From: Clostridium sp. UBA701
GTDB taxonomy: Bacteria; Bacillota; Clostridia; Clostridiales; Clostridiaceae
Assembly (NCBI GenBank): GCA_002298125.1
Contig: DBMJ01000021.1
Span: 78,100-142,099 of the forward strand
DNA length: 64,000 nt
Direction: 5' to 3'
Every line of letters begins with the position of its first letter. Position 1 is the stretch's first letter. Shown in pieces: positions 58,688 to 64,000 of the stretch. A program made the translations under genes and the position numbers. The notes under the pieces are model-generated. The model was not told the origin of the DNA and made no database searches. It was given only the letters and a program-made list of their open reading frames with translations.

Positions 58688-59386
58688 TCATTTTAAATAG
58701 GTTATTTCAAGCCTTCTCTTATATCTTTTCAGTACCATATAAAAATTATCATAAAATATTATGGAAAATATAAAGCTGGAGGTACCATGGAGAATATCGA
58801 AGGTTAAGCCTGTGATATAGGCCCCCATAACGCTCTCTAGGGTAATGGGTTTAACAAAGCTTATAACGTTCCATAAATTCATTATCCAGTCAAAGAAAAA
58901 TCCAAAGAAGAAGCATAGTAGTGAAAAACCAATAGCCTTATACTTAACCTCTCTTTTGCCAAGCAGTCCTGATATTAGCCCTATAAGCCCCCAAGAGAAC
59001 ATCTGCCAGGGTGTCCAAGGCCCCTGTCCAAAGAATATGTTAGATAAAAAAGCCGAGGTACTTCCAATGATAAAGCCCTGGAAGGGACCAAACACATAAC
59101 CTGATAGGGCCACCAAGAAGGTAATGGGCTTTATATTTGGCAGTGGAGCAAATATTATTCTTGAAACTGCTGCAAAGGCACTTAAGGTTGCTATTAATGA
59201 AATTTCCTTTGTACCAAGACTACTTCTTTCAAAATAGAAAAAACTTAAAATAAGCAAAATTAGTACTCCCACAGTCATAGCCAATGAGAGACTAGTCTGC
59301 AAATCCTTCCTTGTAGATAAAAACATAAGTATTAATACTATAATAAAAGAAGCTATAAAGCTAAATTTCTTCATCATATCCCTCAT
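58688..59386 (-). CDS. ECF transporter S component, substrate unknown
   Basis: A 232-residue membrane protein with about seven hydrophobic segments. The block RIIFAPLPNIKPITFLVALSGYVFGPFQGF followed by GSTSAFLSNIFFGQGPWTPWQM is typical of vitamin-type S components (cobalamin or related ligands have been proposed for similar proteins). The ligand cannot be assigned here, and no known riboswitch was recognised upstream. ATG codons at 59386, 59377 and 59374 are all possible; GAGGG five bases before 59374 also fits. It is the last gene of the ecfT, ecfA, S order. Confidence 0.82.
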   Translation of the reverse strand: MRDMMKKFSFIASFIIVLILMFLSTRKDLQTSLSLAMTVGVLILLILSFFYFERSSLGTKEISLIATLSAFAAVSRIIFAPLPNIKPITFLVALSGYVFGPFQGFIIGSTSAFLSNIFFGQGPWTPWQMFSWGLIGLISGLLGKREVKYKAIGFSLLCFFFGFFFDWIMNLWNVISFVKPITLESVMGAYITGLTFDILHGTSSFIFSIIFYDNFYMVLKRYKRRLEITYLK

Positions 59387-59391
59387 ATTCC

Positions 59392-61041
59392 TTAGGATTT
59401 TCTCTTAGCACCTGCAAGTGCTTGATCTATGGTATATAAATGTGAGTTCTCTCCTCTTAAAAGCTTATTAATACTTGTAGTATAATATAGAGCTCCACTT
59501 AAAACTCTATCTCCATCTCCCCTTGCTGCAATTTCTCCATTGAAAAACAAAAGAAAATTACTGCAGAAGGAGGCTGCAAATTCCATGTCGTGAGTAACCA
59601 TGATAATGGTGGTTCCCTTTTCATTTAAAGCTTTTAAAAGCTTTCCAAGCTTTTCCTTAGCCTCTCTATCCAATCCCCTGGTAGGCTCGTCTAAAAGTAG
59701 TACCGAGGGCTTTAATACAAGCATGGAGGCTATGGCCACCCTTTGCCTTTGTCCCCCGCTTATATCCCTTGGGTTCTTGTCCTTAAGCTCATAGATATTT
59801 AGCGCCTTTAAGGTTTCATCTATAATATCCTGCTCTTTAATATTATGGTTATCTAGAGTAAACTTTAGCTCCTCGTAAACTGTGTCCCTTGAAATATAGT
59901 CATTTGGGTTTTGAGATACATATCCTATTTTTCTTGCCAAGGCCTTGGTGTTTTGTTTTTTAATCTCTTCTCCCTGAAGTTTTATAGAGCCGCTGTATTC
60001 CTTTATTCCCATAATCGTCTTTAAAAAGGTACTCTTACCTGCACCATTTGCTCCAAGTACTGCAGTAAACTCTCCTCTTCTTATTTCTAAATCAAGATTA
60101 TTAAGCACCCTATTATCGCCATAATAGCTTGACAGCTTCTTTATGGTAAGCATAGGCTCAAGCTTAGTCTTTTGCACAATAGAAGGAGCACCAAAGCTGT
60201 AATGCTCTTTATAGAAGAGCCGTGCCTCCTTAAAGTTCACTGGAACCTCCTGCTCTCTAAGCTCCACTCCAAGCTTTAGATAGTCTGGCAGAAATAAACT
60301 TCTTGTCTTTATAGAAGCCTCCTCAGCTTCATGATAAGCAGCCCTGTAAAAGTCCTCTCTGCTATCATAGCTTTTAAGGGTACCCTCCTCCATAAAGCAT
60401 ATCTTATCAACTAAATCAAACCATCTGTTAACTCTCTGCTCAACTATGACTATGGTTATGCCAAGCTCCTCATTTATACGCTTTACCAGTGAAGCTATTT
60501 CCTCCGCTGCAGATGGGTCAAGCTGAGAGGTGGGCTCATCTAACACAATACAGCCCGGCATATAGGCTATAGCAGAGGTAACTGCTACCTTTTGCTTCTC
60601 TCCCCCTGAAAGTGTGTTTATATCACGATAGGCTAGGGGCAGAATGTTTGCAAACTGAAGAGCCTCAAAGACTCTCCTTTTTATTAGCTCTCCCTCCACT
60701 CCTATATTTTCAAGGCCAAAGGCAATCTCCCTGTGCACCTTATTCATCATAAGCTGCCTCTCAGGGTCTTGAAATACCATGGTGACAGTATTAGCCCTAG
60801 TATAATGATCCATTTCGCTCAAATCTACATTGTCAATTTTAACGCTGCCCTTAACACTGCCTCCATAAAAATATGGTACTGCACCTGTAAGCGCCTTTGC
60901 CAGGGTAGATTTACCCGAGCCAGACCTTCCTACAACTAGCACCATTTCTCCTGAATTAATCTTTAGGTTTATATTATTAAGAGCCTTCTTCTCTTCCTCT
61001 GGGTAATAATAATCTAGATTCTCTATATCTATATAAGCCAT
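59392..61041 (-). CDS. ECF transporter ATPase, two domains fused
   Basis: A 549-residue protein with two complete ABC ATPase domains, equal to EcfA and EcfA' in one chain. Domain 1 (about residues 1-245) has Walker A GRSGSGKSTL and signature LSGGEKQKVA; domain 2 (about residues 290-525) has GANGAGKSTF and ISGGQRQRVA. Walker B motifs are IVLDEPTSQLDP and LLLDEPTRGLD. It powers vitamin uptake through the T and S components encoded on either side. It starts two bases after the end of ecfT. The start follows GAGGAG. Confidence 0.93.
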   Translation of the reverse strand: MAYIDIENLDYYYPEEEKKALNNINLKINSGEMVLVVGRSGSGKSTLAKALTGAVPYFYGGSVKGSVKIDNVDLSEMDHYTRANTVTMVFQDPERQLMMNKVHREIAFGLENIGVEGELIKRRVFEALQFANILPLAYRDINTLSGGEKQKVAVTSAIAYMPGCIVLDEPTSQLDPSAAEEIASLVKRINEELGITIVIVEQRVNRWFDLVDKICFMEEGTLKSYDSREDFYRAAYHEAEEASIKTRSLFLPDYLKLGVELREQEVPVNFKEARLFYKEHYSFGAPSIVQKTKLEPMLTIKKLSSYYGDNRVLNNLDLEIRRGEFTAVLGANGAGKSTFLKTIMGIKEYSGSIKLQGEEIKKQNTKALARKIGYVSQNPNDYISRDTVYEELKFTLDNHNIKEQDIIDETLKALNIYELKDKNPRDISGGQRQRVAIASMLVLKPSVLLLDEPTRGLDREAKEKLGKLLKALNEKGTTIIMVTHDMEFAASFCSNFLLFFNGEIAARGDGDRVLSGALYYTTSINKLLRGENSHLYTIDQALAGAKRKS

Positions 61042-61043
61042 AG

Positions 61044-61907
61044 TTATTCTCCTCTGTTACAAAAACTAAGTAATATCCCAAGCACTAATATTAATAGAGC
61101 TACAGTTAATGAGCCATAGTTAATGGCAGTCCTTAAGGTCATTCCATCATAGATGGAAAACTGAAGCAGTGAGTAGAAGCTTGAGATAATAAATACTATA
61201 AAGAGTATTAATAGATTAATAAAAAGCAATATATCATTTCTGCCAAAGCTCTGAGGGTCATATATGCTTCGTCTGCCGCTTAAAAACCCTCTAACATAGG
61301 CTGCTTCGCCAATATTAAAGGAGTTCTCAAGAGAATCCTCCAGCATAATTGTTAAAAGAGGCATGTAGCTCCTGCTCTTTTCCCTGGCTTTCTTTCCTTC
61401 ATGGGACACCCCTCTTAAGGCATATATCTCCACAAGACTTGACATTCGATTTCTCATTAGTGGTACAAGCTTTAAAGCTATTAAAAGCATAAGGGTAGTT
61501 TTGGGAAGCTTTGAAGAAAAATAGGAAAGAGCCCTGTCTGAGTCAATTAGAAACTCTAAGGAGAGAAAAAGGTAGAATACTATTACGAGCTTTACTGCAA
61601 GCAATATCCCATAGAGAAGGGCCTCAGAGGTAAATCTTTTGCTGCCTATTTGAAAAAGCACATTCACCCCTGCATTTACAAACAACACATTAAAGACTAT
61701 CACCACCGCAGCAAAGGGTAGTGCATAGCCTAAAACAGCTACAAATTTCCTCCTATACCCAAAGCCTATAAAGGACGCAATGACAAAAATTAAAGCTGCA
61801 CTAAGTATAATAGGGTTATCGGTAGAAAATATAATTATAATAAGAAGCATAAACAAAATTGAAGCTGTAAGCACATGTAGGTTTGCATTTTTATTTACTA
61901 AGTTCAT
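61044..61907 (-). CDS. ecfT: ECF transporter transmembrane component EcfT
   Basis: A 287-residue membrane protein with about five to six hydrophobic segments. The coupling helices carry the Ala-Arg-Gly-type motifs: EIYALRGVSH (around residue 161) and EAAYVRGFLSGRR (around residue 201), which contact the ATPase grooves. It is the first gene of the ECF operon; a sigma-A promoter lies about 30 bases upstream, and the start follows GGGGGA. Confidence 0.9.
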   Translation of the reverse strand: MNLVNKNANLHVLTASILFMLLIIIIFSTDNPIILSAALIFVIASFIGFGYRRKFVAVLGYALPFAAVVIVFNVLFVNAGVNVLFQIGSKRFTSEALLYGILLAVKLVIVFYLFLSLEFLIDSDRALSYFSSKLPKTTLMLLIALKLVPLMRNRMSSLVEIYALRGVSHEGKKAREKSRSYMPLLTIMLEDSLENSFNIGEAAYVRGFLSGRRSIYDPQSFGRNDILLFINLLILFIVFIISSFYSLLQFSIYDGMTLRTAINYGSLTVALLILVLGILLSFCNRGE

Positions 61908-61933
61908 ATTTCTTCCCCCGTTTATATAATATA

Positions 61934-61962
61934 AAAATACCCTAATTGCCTTACACTGTCAA
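61934..61962 (-). promoter_or_regulatory. Sigma-A promoter of the ECF operon
   Basis: On the minus strand TTGACA (61962-61957), a 17-base spacer and TATTTT (61939-61934). The leader would be only about 20 bases. Confidence 0.6.
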
Positions 61963-62091
61963 CAAAGGGAAGCTTATAGATTCTTTTTTCCTTCGACGAC
62001 ACTTACGTGTCTGAGTACCCTCCTTAAAACAGGCAGGGACATTCTTTCCCTGAACTCTTGTTTTTAGTTTTTTTCTTAAACAATTAAGCCA

Positions 62092-62166
62092 CTCTCCATG
62101 CTTTCAGTATGCATCACCGCAATGGAAACACTATGCATACCTTCCAGCATTAAAAGAGTGGCTTGA
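62092..62166. repeat. Large structured inverted repeat
   Basis: Outer arms AAGCCACTCT and AGAGTGGCTT (ten pairs), middle arms ATGCT/AGCAT and inner arms GTATGCAT/ATGCATAC (eight pairs) nest around an 18-base loop. Small asymmetric internal loops separate them. This looks like a structured RNA or a small mobile palindrome; no family was recognised. Confidence 0.6.
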
Positions 62167-62253
62167 ATTATATATTATTTCGAATAACTACATTATAGAT
62201 TAATTTTTAAAATAATAAGTTATTTTATAGAAATAGAAATCAGTAAGTTTCCC

Positions 62254-62508
62254 TTAACTATTGTATGCCAACTTCCATAAGGTTTCTATAAAACAAACTC
62301 CATCTAGCCTTATTATCCTTTTCTTGAAAGCAATTTCGTTTATATTAATAATAATAATTTTATGCTTTTTTATATAGTAAAATGGAAAATCTAGCAGAGA
62401 TTTTATTTCTACTGCTAGATTTAACAGTATTTTCTTTAATACATGTAAAATTAATTTCAAATTCTTTATGTTATAGGAGTTTAGTGGTAGTGCATCATTT
62501 GTCACCAA
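62254..62508 (-). CDS. Doubtful short open frame downstream of the immunity gene
   Basis: An 84-codon frame beginning with TTG and without a convincing ribosome binding site. The product is rich in Ile, Lys and Leu, as expected from AT-rich non-coding DNA. It lies 10 bases after the candidate immunity gene, where RHS loci often carry further immunity genes or remnants, which is the only reason to list it. Probably not translated. Confidence 0.2.
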   Translation of the reverse strand: MVTNDALPLNSYNIKNLKLILHVLKKILLNLAVEIKSLLDFPFYYIKKHKIIIININEIAFKKRIIRLDGVCFIETLWKLAYNS

Positions 62509-62518
62509 CTTGTATAAA

Positions 62519-62824
62519 TTATAGGTAATCTTGCAACACTTCTCCTAAAGCGATACAATTAGGTCCATCAAACAAGCTAAATTTATTACCACTTTTAAGA
62601 TATTCATATGGTGCATTTTCAGATAGATATTTCAGTTTTCCATGACATTTTGTCATATTATTGTTATTATAAATTACTATTTCTGCAGTCCATTGGGGTA
62701 AACTACTGAATTCATCTTCAAATTTAATTTGAGGGTAGAACTTAAACCCTTCGGAAGTCAAATCCATAATTTTATTTTTTTTATCTACCCATTCTATTAA
62801 TACCTTAACAAATTCATTATTCAC
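62519..62824 (-). CDS. Candidate immunity protein of the RHS toxin
   Basis: A 101-residue acidic cytosolic protein not recognised, with mixed alpha/beta character (FVKVLIEWVDKKN, QWTAEIVIYNNNN, SLFDGPNCIALGEVL). The start is GTG two bases after the stop codon of the RHS gene; the best ribosome binding site, AGGAG, lies inside the last codons of the toxin (Arg-Ser), so the two are translationally coupled. Position and size are those of immunity genes of polymorphic toxins; the function is inferred from context only. Confidence 0.6.
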   Translation of the reverse strand: MNNEFVKVLIEWVDKKNKIMDLTSEGFKFYPQIKFEDEFSSLPQWTAEIVIYNNNNMTKCHGKLKYLSENAPYEYLKSGNKFSLFDGPNCIALGEVLQDYL

Positions 62825-62826
62825 TT

Positions 62827-64000
62827 TTAATATACACTCCTCATACTTATTTTTACGGAGTTAATATAAGGAGGCACACAAGCAAAAGCCGGTCCTATTC
62901 CATCGAGAAAAGGATTATAATACATTCCTGCAAGTGCCTGAGTAGGTATAGTTACCTCAACAATTTTATATCCTGTTGGATTTAACAAAGTACCCCACCT
63001 ATGTGCATCCACAATATTAGTCGCAAACCATTTATTATCCATTATATTGGGTCTATCAGGTGAATAGTTAGTAAACTGTTGAAATTTCATAGTTCTTCCA
63101 TATTCAGCATAACTCATTGCTCTATATAATCTAGTTGTAGTCTCCTCTTTATTTTTTGTTATTGGTAAAGTTTTAGTCTTTGTCTCTGTTTTTGAAAAAC
63201 TTATACTATCTATAAAATTTATTGCTGCAGAGCCAGTCACAACTGCGCCAATAGAACCCACAAAAGCATAGCATAACCCCTTGAGACAATCACCCAATCC
63301 TCCTGTTACAGCAGCGCCAATAAGAGCACCACCACCTCCACCAACACCATCAACAATTGATAATCTTAAAAATCCATTAGGGTCAAAATAGCTTATTGGG
63401 CTATTTTTGCAATATGCAAACATGTTAGCCGATAGCAAATCTCCAGTTAATGCTGCTATTGCATCAGCATTAATAAATCTTCCCCACTCCGGGTTATAGT
63501 ACCTACTTTGTAAGTAGTATAATCCAGTCTCACTATCATATCTATACCCTCTATAACGATAAGGGTTTTTTACACCTACAGTATCTTTCATTGTTCCATC
63601 TGTGGACACAAGTTTACCCCATGAATCATAGATGTACGAAACTACTTGAGTACCACTCTTATCAAATAGTCCAATTATATCTCCCTGTGCATTCCTTATA
63701 TAATAATATTCTACACCATTCAAATTCATAGATACAAGGTCATTCACACTGTCATAGGTGTAGTATATCTTTTCTGTTCCATTATCCTCATAGATGACTT
63801 TATCTCCTAGAAGATGATATTTTGTTGTTACTCCATTTGCAGTTTTTTCAGTCCTTATACCTGCATCATTATACTTGAAGCTTAAAGTTTTGCCATTGCC
63901 TGAAATAGATTTTAACTGTCTTCCCATTTCCCATGTATAGGTGTAACCATCATAAGTTAATGGGTTACCAAGCTGGTTGGACTGCGGTGAGTTTTTGATA
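62827..64000 (-). CDS. RHS-repeat polymorphic toxin, C-terminal part (5' end outside window)
   Basis: The open frame enters from the right edge (residues NQLGNPLTYDGYTYTWEMGRQL precede the first in-frame ATG at 63927), so at least 390 residues are present and the gene is longer. RHS/YD repeats fill the first part (YIRNAQGDIIGLFDKSG, VVSYIYDSWGKLVS). The RHS-associated core YRYRGYRYDSETGLYYLQSRYYNPEWGRFINADA then ends the cage, followed by NSPISYFDPNG. After a Gly-rich hydrophobic stretch the C-terminal domain (about 130 residues) has LYRAMSYAEYG and DNKWFATNIVDAHRWG, which resemble ADP-ribosyltransferase-type toxin folds (inference). Confidence 0.85.
   Translation of the reverse strand, partial: IKNSPQSNQLGNPLTYDGYTYTWEMGRQLKSISGNGKTLSFKYNDAGIRTEKTANGVTTKYHLLGDKVIYEDNGTEKIYYTYDSVNDLVSMNLNGVEYYYIRNAQGDIIGLFDKSGTQVVSYIYDSWGKLVSTDGTMKDTVGVKNPYRYRGYRYDSETGLYYLQSRYYNPEWGRFINADAIAALTGDLLSANMFAYCKNSPISYFDPNGFLRLSIVDGVGGGGGALIGAAVTGGLGDCLKGLCYAFVGSIGAVVTGSAAINFIDSISFSKTETKTKTLPITKNKEETTTRLYRAMSYAEYGRTMKFQQFTNYSPDRPNIMDNKWFATNIVDAHRWGTLLNPTGYKIVEVTIPTQALAGMYYNPFLDGIGPAFACVPPYINSVKISMRSVY

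Larger units (their letters stand above)
61908..62253. other. 346-base intergenic region with a promoter and structured elements
   Basis: No gene is supported. It holds the ecfT promoter (61934-61962), a palindrome GACAC-TTAC-GTGTC (about 61998-62011), a hairpin CAGGGA/TCCCTG (about 62035-62053) followed on the plus strand by T-rich sequence, and an 80-base imperfect inverted repeat (62092-62166). All of these lie upstream of the ecfT promoter, so they are not its leader. Confidence 0.6.

Noticed and set aside
61908..62253. A riboswitch (cobalamin, TPP, folate, preQ1 or T-box type) controlling the ECF operon
   Set aside because: No recognisable conserved core of these classes was found, and the likely promoter lies downstream of the structured region.
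1..64000. tRNA, rRNA, insertion sequences or prophage genes
   Set aside because: Looked for by eye; no cloverleaf with a CCA-type acceptor, no rRNA-like stretch and no transposase or integrase motif was seen.

Overview
The window is a 64 kb piece of a low-GC, spore-forming anaerobic Firmicute chromosome, most likely a Clostridium or close relative. The evidence is the set of sporulation and germination genes (spoIIR, a gerA-type operon, sipL, yabG, several cotS genes), clostridial cyanophycin genes (cphA/cphB), strong AGGAGG-type ribosome binding sites, TTG and GTG starts, and many intrinsic terminators. No rRNA, tRNA, CRISPR array, insertion sequence or replication origin was seen.

Layout. 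1-9 kb (mostly minus): start of a TagO/WecA-type gene, dCMP deaminase, upp, rpiB, ywlE, sua5, a ZIP transporter, prfA, prmC, a DUF1385 protein and tdk. 9-17 kb: rpmE, rho, pyrG, an orphan sigma-54 activator, DUF1934, a PP-loop thiolation enzyme and ddl. 17-24 kb: a diacylglycerol glucosyltransferase-like gene, spoIIR and a germinant-receptor operon. 24-28 kb: ispE and cphA/cphB. 28-37 kb: a small LexA-boxed gene, pepT, a nitrilase-family amidase, a polysaccharide deacetylase, a thioredoxin-like protein, an SGNH hydrolase with an MBL-fold hydrolase, pepF and two LiaI/LiaF-like membrane proteins. 38-41 kb: sipL, veg and yabG. 41-52 kb: a spore-coat locus of three CotS-type proteins, one degenerate CotS relative and two glycosyltransferases. 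It is split by a radical-SAM/TIGR03915 DNA-repair pair and a divergent Crp/Fnr plus ferredoxin pair. 52-62 kb: an orphan solute-binding protein, larB/larC, an EamA exporter, psuG/psuK and an ECF transporter. 62-64 kb: the 3' end of an RHS polymorphic toxin gene with a candidate immunity gene.

The most notable signals are regulatory. Two sigma-A promoters (28309 and 44051) carry the same 14-bp LexA/SOS box in exactly the same place, between the -35 and -10 hexamers. One drives an unrecognised 97-residue protein; the other drives the radical-SAM plus TIGR03915 pair, which places this little-characterised putative DNA repair system under SOS control. Two consensus promoters that face no gene (13161 and 39688) are each followed by a plus-strand terminator and look like small RNA genes of about 90-110 nt. 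Sporulation-type promoters fit spoIIR (sigma-F), sipL and possibly cphB (sigma-E), and yabG and the three-gene cotS operon (sigma-K); several of these decide start codons.

The assignments rest on reading motifs, gene order and local sequence only; no database search was run. Family names are given from recognition, and start codons were moved from the longest open frame where a ribosome binding site or promoter argues for it.
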